The notes under the pieces are model-generated. The model did no database searches and had not been told where the DNA came from. It worked only from the letters and a program-made list of their open reading frames with translations. The position numbers were made by a program, and so were the translations under genes. A DNA stretch of 64,000 nt from JAOPZW01 sp963764585 (GTDB lineage: Bacteria; Actinomycetota; Thermoleophilia; Solirubrobacterales; Solirubrobacteraceae), in the NCBI GenBank assembly GCA_963764585.1, contig CAVXTB010000006.1, positions 1-64,000 of the forward strand. The letters run 5' to 3'. Positions 35,448 through 43,389 of the stretch are shown here, one piece after another (within the stretch, counting starts at the first letter, position 1; every line of letters begins with the position of its first letter).

Positions 35448-36182
35448 ATGCCCGGCTCACGCTTCCTGCGCCGTTCGGAAGTCCACACGAACTCGCCCGT
35501 CTCGACCGTGTCCGAGCTCAACCTCATCTTTCTGGGCCCCCCCGGTGCGGGGAAGGGCACGCAGGCCGAGCGCCTGCGCGAGGACTTCGATCTGGCCTAC
35601 ATCGCCACCGGCGACATCCTGCGCAAGGCGGTCAAGGAGGGCACCGACCTGGGCCGCAAGGCCAAGGAGTACATGGACAACGGCGACCTCGTGCCCGACG
35701 AGGTCATCATCGGGGTGATCCTCGAGGAGGTCGAGGGCGAGTCCGCGCAGGACGGCTTCCTGCTCGACGGCTTCCCGCGCAGCGTCGGCCAGGCCGAGGC
35801 CCTCGAGGAGGCGCTCGCCGGGCTGGACCGTCGGCTCACCGCCGTCCTATGCATCGAGGCCCCCGACGACGAGGTGGTCCGCCGCCTCTCCGGCCGGCGG
35901 ATCTGCGTCAAGGCGGAGCACGTCTACAACGTCTACACCGACCCGCCGAAGCACGACGAGGTCTGCGACCAGGATGGGTCGCGGCTCGTCCAGCGCGACG
36001 ACGACCGCGAGGCGACCGTCCGCAAGCGCCTCAAGGTCTTCCACGCCCAGACCGAGCCGCTCGTCGAGTACTACGAGGAACGCGGCCTCTTGCGGCGCTT
36101 TGACGGAACGCGCAGTCCGACCGAGGTCCACGACCACATCCGGGCCACGATCGCCACGCTGCGTCTAGAAGACGAGCTGTGA
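35448..36182 (+). CDS. adk: adenylate kinase
   Basis: This enzyme converts ATP plus AMP to two ADP. Visible are the P-loop LGPPGAGKGT, the AMP-binding TGDILRKAV and LLDGFPRSVGQAEAL, and a long LID domain starting GRRIC. The LID has Cys, Cys and Asp in the positions of the Gram-positive zinc site, but the second Cys is Ala (CVKAEH, compare CSVCGT in Bacillus), with a His two residues later. From ATG 35448 it has 244 residues; GTG 35508 (VSELNLIFLGPPG) gives the usual N-terminus and may be the real start. It overlaps map by 4 bases. Confidence 0.95.
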   Translation: MPGSRFLRRSEVHTNSPVSTVSELNLIFLGPPGAGKGTQAERLREDFDLAYIATGDILRKAVKEGTDLGRKAKEYMDNGDLVPDEVIIGVILEEVEGESAQDGFLLDGFPRSVGQAEALEEALAGLDRRLTAVLCIEAPDDEVVRRLSGRRICVKAEHVYNVYTDPPKHDEVCDQDGSRLVQRDDDREATVRKRLKVFHAQTEPLVEYYEERGLLRRFDGTRSPTEVHDHIRATIATLRLEDEL

Positions 36183-36943
36183 TCATCAAGAAGTCCCCCG
36201 AGGAGATCGACCGCATGGCGGCGGCCGGTGCGATCCTCGTCCGCACCCTGCGCCTGCTGGAGGGCAAGGTGCGCGAGGGCGTCACGACAGCCGACCTCGA
36301 CGACGCCGCCGAGAAGTTCATCCGCTCGCAGGGCGCTGAGCCGGCGTTCAAGGGCTACCGGGGCTTCCCGGGCTCGATCTGCGCCTCGCCCAACTCGATG
36401 GTCGTGCACGGCATCCCCGGCCCGTACCGGCTCGAGCGCGGCGACATCATCTCGATCGACGTCGGCGTGGTGCTGGACGGCTGGGTGGCCGATGCGGCGC
36501 GCACCTTCGCGGTCGGCCCGGTCACGCCGGTGGCCCACAAGCTCCTGGACACCACGAAGGCCTCGCTGTTCGACGCGGTCGAGCAGTGCGTCGCGGGCAA
36601 CCGGCTGGGCGACGTCTCGCACGCCGTCCAGGCGCGGGTCGAGGGCGACGGCCTGAGCGTCGTGCGCTCGCTGGTCGGCCACGGCATCGGGCGCTCGATG
36701 CACGAGGACCCGCAGATCCCCAACTACGGCGATCCCGGCCGCGGCCCGCTGCTCGAGGAGGGCATGGTCCTGGCGGTCGAGCCGATGGTCAACGCCGGGC
36801 GCCACGCGGTGCGCATGGGCGACGACGGCTGGGCGATCTTCTCCCAGGACGGCTCACTGGCCGCGCATTTCGAGTTCACGGTCGCCATCACCGCCGCCGG
36901 GCCACGGATCCTCACGCCGTGGCACGTCGAGAACGGCTCCTGA
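36179..36943 (+). CDS. map: methionine aminopeptidase, type I
   Basis: This 254-residue enzyme removes the initiator Met. All metal and catalytic residues are present: His77 (SMVVHGIP), Asp94 and Asp105 (ISIDVGVVLDGWVADAARTF), His168 (GHGIG), His175, Glu201 (EPMVNAG) and Glu232. The GTG start overlaps the adk stop (GTGA). In the usual order infA and rpmJ follow; here the reading continues into a convergent AraC gene that overlaps its last 32 bases. Confidence 0.97.
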   Translation: MIIKKSPEEIDRMAAAGAILVRTLRLLEGKVREGVTTADLDDAAEKFIRSQGAEPAFKGYRGFPGSICASPNSMVVHGIPGPYRLERGDIISIDVGVVLDGWVADAARTFAVGPVTPVAHKLLDTTKASLFDAVEQCVAGNRLGDVSHAVQARVEGDGLSVVRSLVGHGIGRSMHEDPQIPNYGDPGRGPLLEEGMVLAVEPMVNAGRHAVRMGDDGWAIFSQDGSLAAHFEFTVAITAAGPRILTPWHVENGS

Positions 36944-37967
36944 CCTCGGGCTGGCCGACCGGCAGTCGGAAGCGGCGGCGGTACTCGCCGGCCGTCAGGC
37001 CGGTCAGGCGCTTGAAGAGCCGGCGGAACGAGGCGGGGTCCTCGTAGCCCGCGGCCCAGCTGATCTCCTCGATGGAGTCCGTCGTCTGCTCGAGGCGGCG
37101 CTTGGCGCGCTCGACGCGGGTGCGCTGGACGTAGGCGATCGGCGTCTCGCCGGTGGCGGCGGTGAAGCGCCGCTTGAACGTCCGCGCGGTCAGGCCCGAC
37201 TGCTCGACCATCTGCTCCACCGGGCTGGCGACCGCGAGGTTGTCGGCGATCCAGCGCTGCGCCGCGGCGATCGCGGCGTCGCCGTGGTCCATCGGCGGAT
37301 CGAAGACATGGAAGGCGGCTTGGCCGTCGCGGTGCCACTGCAGGAGCTGGAAGCGGGCGAGCGCGGCCGCGGTCGCCGGCCCGACGTAGCGGGCGACGAG
37401 GTACAGGACGAGGTCGTGCCAGGCGGTCGACGCGCCGGAGGTGACCAGGCGACCGCCGTCGCCCGAGACGACGAGCGCCTCGTCGAGGCGCAGCCGGACC
37501 GCCGGGTGGCGCCGGCGCAGCGCGGCCTCGGAGACCCAGTGCGCGGTCGCCTCGTGCCCGTCGAGCAGGCCCGTCTCGGCGGTCAGCATCGAGCCCGAGC
37601 AGGCCGAGCAGATCGTGGCGCCGCCGGCGTGCATGGTCCGGATCCAGGCGACGATCCGCGGATAGCGGCCGGGGATCCAGTCGCCCTTGCCGTGCATCTC
37701 CAGCGAGGGCACGATCACGACGTCGGTCTGCGCGACCTCCTCGACCGACCGGTGCGCGGTGATCGGCAGCCCGCTTGCGCTGGGCATCGGGCCGGCCGAG
37801 GGGCCGACGATCTCGACGGCGAACGGAGCGGTGTCCGACGGCGCGCCCTCCTCCGCGACCACCATCGGGCCGACCGCCATCAGGGTCTCGAACAGCCCGC
37901 TCACCGGCGAGACCATCGCGTCGGGCGTGGCCACGATGCTGACGCGGACGGGCGCGTTGCGGCTCAA
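36912..37967 (-). CDS. GlxA-type AraC-family transcriptional regulator
   Basis: This protein joins a DJ-1/PfpI-like N-terminal domain to a C-terminal AraC DNA-binding domain. The N-terminal part has VSIVATPDAMVSPVSGLFET, then ICSACSGSMLTAETGLLDGH, with the nucleophile-elbow Cys of the fold present. The C-terminal part has two helix-turn-helices: SPVEQMVEQSGLTARTFKRRF and IEEISWAAGYEDPASFRRLF. I propose TTG 37967 because the first beta strand needs it and the longer frame runs into the divergent gene; the exact start is uncertain. It likely controls the divergent methyltransferase. Confidence 0.85.
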   Translation of the reverse strand: MSRNAPVRVSIVATPDAMVSPVSGLFETLMAVGPMVVAEEGAPSDTAPFAVEIVGPSAGPMPSASGLPITAHRSVEEVAQTDVVIVPSLEMHGKGDWIPGRYPRIVAWIRTMHAGGATICSACSGSMLTAETGLLDGHEATAHWVSEAALRRRHPAVRLRLDEALVVSGDGGRLVTSGASTAWHDLVLYLVARYVGPATAAALARFQLLQWHRDGQAAFHVFDPPMDHGDAAIAAAQRWIADNLAVASPVEQMVEQSGLTARTFKRRFTAATGETPIAYVQRTRVERAKRRLEQTTDSIEEISWAAGYEDPASFRRLFKRLTGLTAGEYRRRFRLPVGQPEVRSRSRRATA

Positions 37968-37979
37968 TGTGGCCCGAAC

Positions 37980-37996
37980 GGACCGGTCATGGACCG
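37980..37996. promoter_or_regulatory. GGACCG direct repeat, candidate AraC-type site
   Basis: GGACCG occurs at 37980-37985 and 37991-37996, one helical turn (11 bp) apart on the same strand, within the 103-base gap between the AraC regulator and the methyltransferase. AraC-family proteins commonly bind such direct repeats. The hexamers are short, so chance is possible. Confidence 0.35.
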
Positions 37997-38070
37997 AATC
38001 ACCCTCGCGCGAGCGCGGATGCGAAGCGACCCTCAGGGCACCAGATCCTACAACCTGAAGGAGCCTTCCG

Positions 38071-39141
38071 ATGTCCCACACAGCACAGCTCGACGAAGCG
38101 AAGCTCGAAGCGTTCATGGCCCAGGCGTTCGGCGACCTGGCCGCGTGCTACGGCGGCGTGATGGTCAGCCTGGGCGACAAACTCGGCCTCTACGACTGCC
38201 TGAACGACGCCGGGCCGCTGAGCTCCGCCGACGTCGCCGAGCGGGCGGGGTGCGCCGAGCGCTACGTGCGCGAGTGGCTCAACAGCCAGGTCGCGGCCGG
38301 CTACCTCGAGTACGACGCCGAGGCGGCGACCTACGAGCTGCCGCCCGAGCACGCGGCCGTCCTCGCCGATCGGCAGAGCGCGACCCTCCTGACCCCGGCG
38401 TTCAACGTCCCCGCCTCGATGTGGCACGACGAGGAGCAGGCGATCCGGGCGTTCCGGACGGGCGAGGGCGTGCCGTGGGGCGCCCACCACGAGCGCCTGT
38501 TCTGCGGCGTGGGCGCCTTCTACCGCAACGCCTACGCCGCGACGCTGGTGCCGCAGTGGCTGCCGGCCCTCGACGGCGTCATCGAGCGCCTGCAGGCGGG
38601 CGCCAAGGTCGCCGACGTCGGCTGCGGGCACGGGCACTCGACCGTGCTCATGGCCCAGGCCTTCCCCAACTCGACCTTCCACGGCTTCGACACGCACGAG
38701 GCGTCGATCGCCGCGGCGCGCGAGAACGCCGTCGCGGCCGGCGTGGCGGACCGGGTCACGTTCGCCACAGCGACCGCCACCGACTACGCGCAGCGCGGCT
38801 TCGACCTGATCTGCTTCTTCGACTGCCTGCACGACATGGGCGATCCGGTCGGGGCCGCGGCGCACGCGCGCGCCGCGCTCGCCGAGGGCGGCACCGTGAT
38901 GCTCGTCGAGCCCTACGCGGCCGATGCCGTGGAGGAGAACGTCGGCCCGATCGGCCGGCTGTACTACTCGGCGTCGACGACGCTGTGCTGCGCCCACGCG
39001 ATCTCGGAGGACGGCGGCCACGCGCTCGGCGCCCAGGCCGGCGAGGCGCGCCTGGCCGAGGTGTTCGCGCAGGCCGGCTTCGGCCACTGGCGGCGGGCGG
39101 CCGAGACGCCCTTCAACCTGGTCCTGGAGGCGCGGGCCTGA
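38071..39141 (+). CDS. SAM-dependent methyltransferase with N-terminal winged helix
   Basis: This 356-residue protein has an N-terminal winged-helix region like those of the mycobacterial Rv2258c group (LGLYDCLNDAGPLSSADVAE, RYVREWLNSQVAAGYLEYDA). A class I methyltransferase domain follows, with motif I ADVGCGHGHSTVLMAQAFP, motif II HGFDTHEAS and motif IV FDLICFFDCLHDM. The acceptor is unknown. ATG start with AAGGAG 7 bases upstream. Its only apparent partner is the divergent AraC regulator. Confidence 0.82.
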   Translation: MSHTAQLDEAKLEAFMAQAFGDLAACYGGVMVSLGDKLGLYDCLNDAGPLSSADVAERAGCAERYVREWLNSQVAAGYLEYDAEAATYELPPEHAAVLADRQSATLLTPAFNVPASMWHDEEQAIRAFRTGEGVPWGAHHERLFCGVGAFYRNAYAATLVPQWLPALDGVIERLQAGAKVADVGCGHGHSTVLMAQAFPNSTFHGFDTHEASIAAARENAVAAGVADRVTFATATATDYAQRGFDLICFFDCLHDMGDPVGAAAHARAALAEGGTVMLVEPYAADAVEENVGPIGRLYYSASTTLCCAHAISEDGGHALGAQAGEARLAEVFAQAGFGHWRRAAETPFNLVLEARA

Positions 39142-39153
39142 GCCCGGCGGTCG

Positions 39154-39657
39154 TCAGAGCTTCGGCGTCGGACGGGTCGGGAGCCTCGCGCGCTGCCGGC
39201 CCGTCAGCCGGCAGCGCGCTCCGGCCAGCGAGGATGACACCGTCATCTGCCGAAAACCGAACGCCTCGTCGGCCAGGAGCGTGGCCTCGAAGATCACGTT
39301 GGCGAGCGCGCGCTGCCACAGCAGCTCGGTCCAATCGCGGAGGCGGTCGCGCGCGACGACGGCGAGCGACGCCTGGGAGAGGCCGACGGCCCCCAGCAGG
39401 GCGATGACGCTCTGGGCGGTCGACGCGGCGTGGACGACGCCGGACACCAGCGCCGCGATCGCCGCGATCGCAGCCAGCCCGGCGAGGATCGGCAGCGGAC
39501 GCAGGACGCTGCTCCACACCAGGTGCTTGAACTCGCGCTGGACGTCGCTGCGGTGCTTGTCCTTGAGGAACGCCTCGGGCCGCTTGGCCTCCGTCAGCGG
39601 CTGTCGCCAGACGAGCGTCTGCTTGCGCACGAGCTCGGTGCACGCCTTCGGCGGCAC
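39154..39657 (-). CDS. membrane protein, unknown function
   Basis: This 167-residue protein has a basic N-terminus and two hydrophobic segments (PILAGLAAIAAIAALVSGVV and AQSVIALLGAVGLSQASLAVV), followed by a soluble tail containing DWTELLWQRALANVIFEATLL. The GTG at 39657 is the first start after the stop of the preceding gene. Third gene of a minus-strand run behind the Vps62-like gene. I recognise no family. Confidence 0.6.
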   Translation of the reverse strand: MPPKACTELVRKQTLVWRQPLTEAKRPEAFLKDKHRSDVQREFKHLVWSSVLRPLPILAGLAAIAAIAALVSGVVHAASTAQSVIALLGAVGLSQASLAVVARDRLRDWTELLWQRALANVIFEATLLADEAFGFRQMTVSSSLAGARCRLTGRQRARLPTRPTPKL

Positions 39658-39696
39658 GGCCTTCCCGTCCTCGACGTGCAGCCTGACCGCGTCGCG

Positions 39697-40344
39697 TCAG
39701 AAGTCGAGGTGGGCCTTGACCACGGTCACGGCGGGGTGCGGCAGCTGGGTCTGCAGCTCGTTGAGCAGTGCCTTGATGCGCTTGACCCGGCGGCTGCCGA
39801 AGACGGCCCGCCATTCGTCGCGCGCGTGCGCCGGTCCCGCCCTGTAGGCCAGGCGCACGCGATTCCAGCTGTCGAAGATCGACGTGCCGAGCTCGTAGGC
39901 CTTGCCCTGCGCCTCGTGCTTGAACCACAGCTCCTTGACGAGGTCGTTGTGGCAGTCGCGCAGGCGCGCACGGACCGCGCGCGCCTCGCCCCGCGATCCG
40001 CGCGTGGCATGGACGTCCCTCGCGAGGGCGAGGAGCGCATCGCCATGCGTGCCGGCCTTCAAGTGGAAGGCGAGGCTCGCGGCCGCCCGGACCTGGACCT
40101 CGAGCCGATCGCCCCTCGGCATCTTCTCCACGGCGGGCAGGCAGGCGCGGACGGCTTTGACCTCGCCGAACGCGGGCAGCGGATGGTCGAGGTCCGCATA
40201 GAGCGAGGCGAGCCGCCAGCCCAGCTCCAGTGCGAGTGCGACCGGGCTGGTGTCGCGCGCCTCGGGCTCCTCGGCGGGCTGCCGCACGAGGATTTCGTGG
40301 TCGGGAGGATCGGGGTCGGGCAGTGGGCGCAAGTCCGTGGCCAT
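39697..40344 (-). CDS. soluble protein, unknown function
   Basis: This 215-residue protein starts at ATG 40344 (MATDLRPLPDPDPPDHEILV). It is helical and rich in Arg, Ala and Leu (ALELGWRLASLYADLDHPLP, CHNDLVKELWFKHEAQGKAY, RRVKRIKALLNELQTQLPHP). It has no membrane segment or signal peptide and no motif I can name. It sits between the Vps62-like gene (42 bases upstream) and the membrane gene (39 bases downstream), all on one strand, so the three may act together. Confidence 0.65.
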   Translation of the reverse strand: MATDLRPLPDPDPPDHEILVRQPAEEPEARDTSPVALALELGWRLASLYADLDHPLPAFGEVKAVRACLPAVEKMPRGDRLEVQVRAAASLAFHLKAGTHGDALLALARDVHATRGSRGEARAVRARLRDCHNDLVKELWFKHEAQGKAYELGTSIFDSWNRVRLAYRAGPAHARDEWRAVFGSRRVKRIKALLNELQTQLPHPAVTVVKAHLDF

Positions 40345-40385
40345 ACGAGGACAGACCGCGCACGGCCGGTCCCTGATACCGCCGC

Positions 40386-41609
40386 TCAGCGCCGCAACTG
40401 CCCGCGCACGCGGGCGACGAGCCGGCCGAACGCGGCCAGGGCCTTCTCGGCGATCGGCACGCGCGCGACCGCGCCCGCCGGGTTGATCTCGGTCAGGACG
40501 GACGCCGATGGGATCGGCGGCGTGCCCGCGGTCGTGCTCGTGTAGATGTCGTAGTGCTTGGCCGGGTCCAGCGGGATCGTCGTGTTGAGCGTGCCACGGC
40601 GGGTCTCGATCACGCCGAAGGTGTAGGTGCGCGGCGGGACGCCGGGCTCGTCGCGCGAGTTGACCGTGACCTGCAGGGCGGTCGCGGGCGGGCCTTCCTG
40701 GCGCGAGAAGTCGAAGTCGATGCGCAGGCCCCCCTGGTCGCGCGCGATGCCCACCGCGGGCGGCGTGATCGCGTCCTTGCGCGTGGGCTGCCAGGCGGTG
40801 GCCAGGATGCTGTCGGGGTGGGTCCACTGGCCGTGAGCGGAGGGTCCGCGCGGGCTCGGCTGGTCGATGCCGCCGACGCGGGCGGGCGTGTCGCCCCAGA
40901 CCCCCGGCCAGGCGATCCACGCCGGCGCGGCGTCGTCGACGATCTCCAGCGCGCAGCGCGGCGAGTTGCGCTTGCCGTCGGCGAGGTCGTACCAGGCCTC
41001 GGTCTCGTGGAAGCCGGGCTCGAAGTAGGAGGCGTGCGAGCCGCGGGCGACGTAGACCATCGGGCGGTTGGCGTCGCCGGGCACCTTCTGGACCTGCGCC
41101 CACGCGCGCTGCTCGGCCTGGCGGTGCTGGGCGTAGAGGGCGAGGTCGGGCGCGCCGTCGTGGATGCGCAGCTGGACCATCTCCCAGTCGCCCTCGTGCA
41201 GGCCGATGCCCAGCGCGAGGTTGTAGTCGTTGTAGAAGTAGAAGAACCAGTACTGCAGCCACAGGCGGCCGTTGGACTCGACCGCGTGGCCGTACATGCG
41301 GTTGCGCAGGTCCGCGCGCTTGGCGCGCAGCGCGACGTACTGCTCGCGGTAGTTGCGCTTGGGATCGCCGATGCGATCGTCGTTGCGCACCTCGGTGCCG
41401 TCCGCGTAGTGCGTGGCGCCCAGGAAGGCGAGGTTCAGCTTCGATCCGCTGGCGAGCACGTCGCCCGGCCCGTGCGGCCCGTCGGCGCGGCGCAGCTCGT
41501 TGCCGGGGTTGTCGGTCCACTCGGCGGGGCTGTCGCAGAAGTACTGCTCCATCGAGTCGTAGCGCAGGCCGGGCTGGTGGCGGCGCAGGAGGTCGTCGTG
41601 CTCGCCCAT
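40386..41609 (-). CDS. Vps62/DUF946-like protein
   Basis: This 407-residue protein has the Vps62-related signature: GRLWLQYWFFYFYNDYNLAL, then GLHEGDWEMVQLRI and PMVYVARGSHASYFEPG, the HEGDWE and GSHA motifs shared with plant and fungal Vps62 proteins. The C-terminal 130 residues form an all-beta part followed by a basic tail. It has no signal peptide. The family has no settled biochemical role. First gene of the three-gene minus-strand run. Confidence 0.72.
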   Translation of the reverse strand: MGEHDDLLRRHQPGLRYDSMEQYFCDSPAEWTDNPGNELRRADGPHGPGDVLASGSKLNLAFLGATHYADGTEVRNDDRIGDPKRNYREQYVALRAKRADLRNRMYGHAVESNGRLWLQYWFFYFYNDYNLALGIGLHEGDWEMVQLRIHDGAPDLALYAQHRQAEQRAWAQVQKVPGDANRPMVYVARGSHASYFEPGFHETEAWYDLADGKRNSPRCALEIVDDAAPAWIAWPGVWGDTPARVGGIDQPSPRGPSAHGQWTHPDSILATAWQPTRKDAITPPAVGIARDQGGLRIDFDFSRQEGPPATALQVTVNSRDEPGVPPRTYTFGVIETRRGTLNTTIPLDPAKHYDIYTSTTAGTPPIPSASVLTEINPAGAVARVPIAEKALAAFGRLVARVRGQLRR

Positions 41610-41655
41610 GTCGCGGGATAGCCTATGCGCCAGCGCGAGGCGGCAGCGGGGCCTT

Positions 41656-41664
41656 TGCTATCTT
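41656..41664 (+). promoter_or_regulatory. extended -10 promoter of the rpmJ-rplQ operon
   Basis: TGC followed by TATCTT (41659-41664) lies about 110 bases before rpmJ, in the first non-coding DNA after the Vps62-like start. The alpha operon needs its own promoter because the preceding genes run on the opposite strand. The -10 has the same TGC-TA form as the fusA promoter. Confidence 0.5.
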
Positions 41665-41773
41665 TGAGTGTCTCCGCGCAAGCGCCCCCGGCGTGCGCGC
41701 GCGTCCGCGACCGGTAGCGGCGGCCTCCACGGCAGCCAGAGCTGGTTCGCGGGTCACCGAGCCGAAAGGGATC

Positions 41774-41887
41774 ATGAAGGTACGACCGTCGGTCAAGCCG
41801 ATGTGCGAGAAGTGCAAGATCATCCGCCGCCACGGCGCGGTCCTCGTGATCTGCCAGAACCCGCGTCACAAGCAGCGTCAGGGGTAG
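41774..41887 (+). CDS. rpmJ: 50S ribosomal protein L36 (zinc form)
   Basis: This 37-residue L36 reads MKVRPSVKPMCEKCKIIRRH then GAVLVICQNPRHKQRQG. Zinc ligands Cys11, Cys14, Cys27 and His32 are all present (C+ form). ATG 41774 is preceded by GAAAGGG. It starts the alpha-operon fragment; the infA gene usual at its 5' side is missing. Confidence 0.97.
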   Translation: MKVRPSVKPMCEKCKIIRRHGAVLVICQNPRHKQRQG

Positions 41888-41894
41888 TTCGCAG

Positions 41895-42278
41895 ATGGCA
41901 CGCATCTCTGGGATCAACATCCCCCTCAACAAGCGCGTCGAGGTCGGTCTCACCTACATCTACGGCATCGGTCGGTCGACGGCCAACAAGCTGCTCGCCG
42001 AGGCCGGCATCTCGCCCGACACCTACGTGCGCGAGCTCACCGACGACGAGGTCACCAAGCTGCGCGACCTGATCGACCGCGATATCACGGTCGAGGGTGA
42101 CCTGCGCCGCGAGCGCTCCCAGAACATCAAGCGCCTGATGGAGATCGGCTGCTACCGGGGCCTGCGCCACCGCCGCGGCCTGCCCGTTCGCGGCCAGAAC
42201 ACGAAGACGAACGCTCGCACGCGCAAGGGTCCCAAGCGCATGCAGGTCGCGGGCAAGAAGAAGGCCACGAAGAAGTAA
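41895..42278 (+). CDS. rpsM: 30S ribosomal protein S13
   Basis: This 127-residue S13 of the 30S head contacts the P-site tRNA and 50S subunit. It has MARISGINIPLNKRVEVGLT, YIYGIGRSTANKLLAEAGIS and the helix-hairpin region, and ends GLPVRGQNTKTNARTRKGPK with a basic tail. It starts 7 bases after rpmJ. Confidence 0.98.
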   Translation: MARISGINIPLNKRVEVGLTYIYGIGRSTANKLLAEAGISPDTYVRELTDDEVTKLRDLIDRDITVEGDLRRERSQNIKRLMEIGCYRGLRHRRGLPVRGQNTKTNARTRKGPKRMQVAGKKKATKK

Positions 42279-42286
42279 AGGACTGA

Positions 42287-42682
42287 ATGCCCGCTCCCAA
42301 GCGCCCCCGCAGTGGCCGCCGCCGGCCGAAGAAGAACATCCCCATCGGCCAGGCTCACATCAAGACCAGCTTCAACAACACGATCGTCTCCCTCACCGAC
42401 CGCGAGGGCAACGTGATCGCGTGGGAGTCCGCCGGCGGCGCCGGCTTCAAGGGCTCCCGCAAGTCGACGCCCTTCGCCGCGCAGGTCACCGCCGACGCCG
42501 CTGCCCGCAAGGGCATCGAGCAGGGGCTGCAGAAGGTCGAGGTCTTCGTCAAGGGCCCGGGCTCCGGTCGCGAGACCGCGATCCGCTCCCTGCAGGCCGC
42601 CGGCCTGGAGGTCACGGGCGTCAAGGACGTCACCCCGCAGGCCCACAACGGCTGCCGCCCCCGCAAGCGGCGCCGCGTCTGA
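42287..42682 (+). CDS. rpsK: 30S ribosomal protein S11
   Basis: This 131-residue S11 of the platform has HIKTSFNNTIVSLTDREGNV, WESAGGAGFKGSRKSTPFAA, and VKGPGSGRETAIRSLQAAGL. The end VTPQAHNGCRPRKRRRV is diagnostic. It starts 8 bases after rpsM. Confidence 0.98.
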   Translation: MPAPKRPRSGRRRPKKNIPIGQAHIKTSFNNTIVSLTDREGNVIAWESAGGAGFKGSRKSTPFAAQVTADAAARKGIEQGLQKVEVFVKGPGSGRETAIRSLQAAGLEVTGVKDVTPQAHNGCRPRKRRRV

Positions 42683-42693
42683 GGTAGGACGAG

Positions 42694-43314
42694 ATGGCAA
42701 GAGACCACGGTGCCCAGTGCAAGCAGTGCCGCCGCGAGGGGCAGAAGCTCTTCCTCAAGGGCGAGCGCTGCCTCACCGACAAGTGCGGCGTCGAGCGCCG
42801 CTCCTACCCGCCGGGCGATCACGGCCGCGGCCGCCAGAAGCAGTCGGAGTACCGCGTGCAGCTGCGCGAGAAGCAGAAGGCCAAGCGCTACTACGGCGTG
42901 CTCGAGAAGCAGTTCGCGCGCTACTACGACCGCGCCTCCCGCCAGGAGGGCATCACGGGCGAGAACCTGCTCGCGCTGCTCGAGCGCCGCTTCGACAACG
43001 TGCTCGTGCGCCTGGGCTTCGCCGCCTCGCGCCGCCAGGCACGCCAGCTCATCCGCCACGGCCACTGGACCATCAACGGCCGCCGGGTGGACATCCCCAG
43101 CTATCAGGTCCGCGACGGCGACATCATCGCCGTGAAGGCGGGCACCGGCGCCGACGCGGTCATCCGCGACGCGACGGAGCTCACCGCCCAGGTTCCCGCC
43201 TGGCTGCAGGCCGACCATGACGCGCTCACCGCCAAGGTGCTGCGCAAGCCGGACCGTCGTGAGATCACGACGCCGGTGCAGGAACAGCTCATCGTCGAGC
43301 TGTACTCGAAGTAA
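42694..43314 (+). CDS. rpsD: 30S ribosomal protein S4 (zinc form)
   Basis: This 206-residue primary 16S-binding protein has a zinc-ribbon N-terminus (Cys9, Cys12, Cys26, Cys31 in QCKQCRREGQKLFLKGERC and DKCG), QKAKRYYGVLEKQFARYYDR, and the S4 RNA-binding domain LLERRFDNVLVRLGFAASRR then HGHWTINGRRVDIPSYQVRDGD. Starts 11 bases after rpsK. Confidence 0.97.
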   Translation: MARDHGAQCKQCRREGQKLFLKGERCLTDKCGVERRSYPPGDHGRGRQKQSEYRVQLREKQKAKRYYGVLEKQFARYYDRASRQEGITGENLLALLERRFDNVLVRLGFAASRRQARQLIRHGHWTINGRRVDIPSYQVRDGDIIAVKAGTGADAVIRDATELTAQVPAWLQADHDALTAKVLRKPDRREITTPVQEQLIVELYSK

Positions 43315-43389
43315 GAACACACTCCGAACGCGCCGCCCGCTCTCTCGACGTCGCGCGGCGCAGATGAAACGACAGTCAGGACCTCTCCG

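Noticed and set aside
41610..41773. Possible infA before rpmJ
   Set aside because: I read all frames of this gap for IF-1 sequence and found none; the gap is promoter and leader DNA.
43315..43389. Promoter between rpsD and rpoA
   Set aside because: No TGC-TA extended -10 or other convincing element is visible; read-through from rpmJ is simpler.
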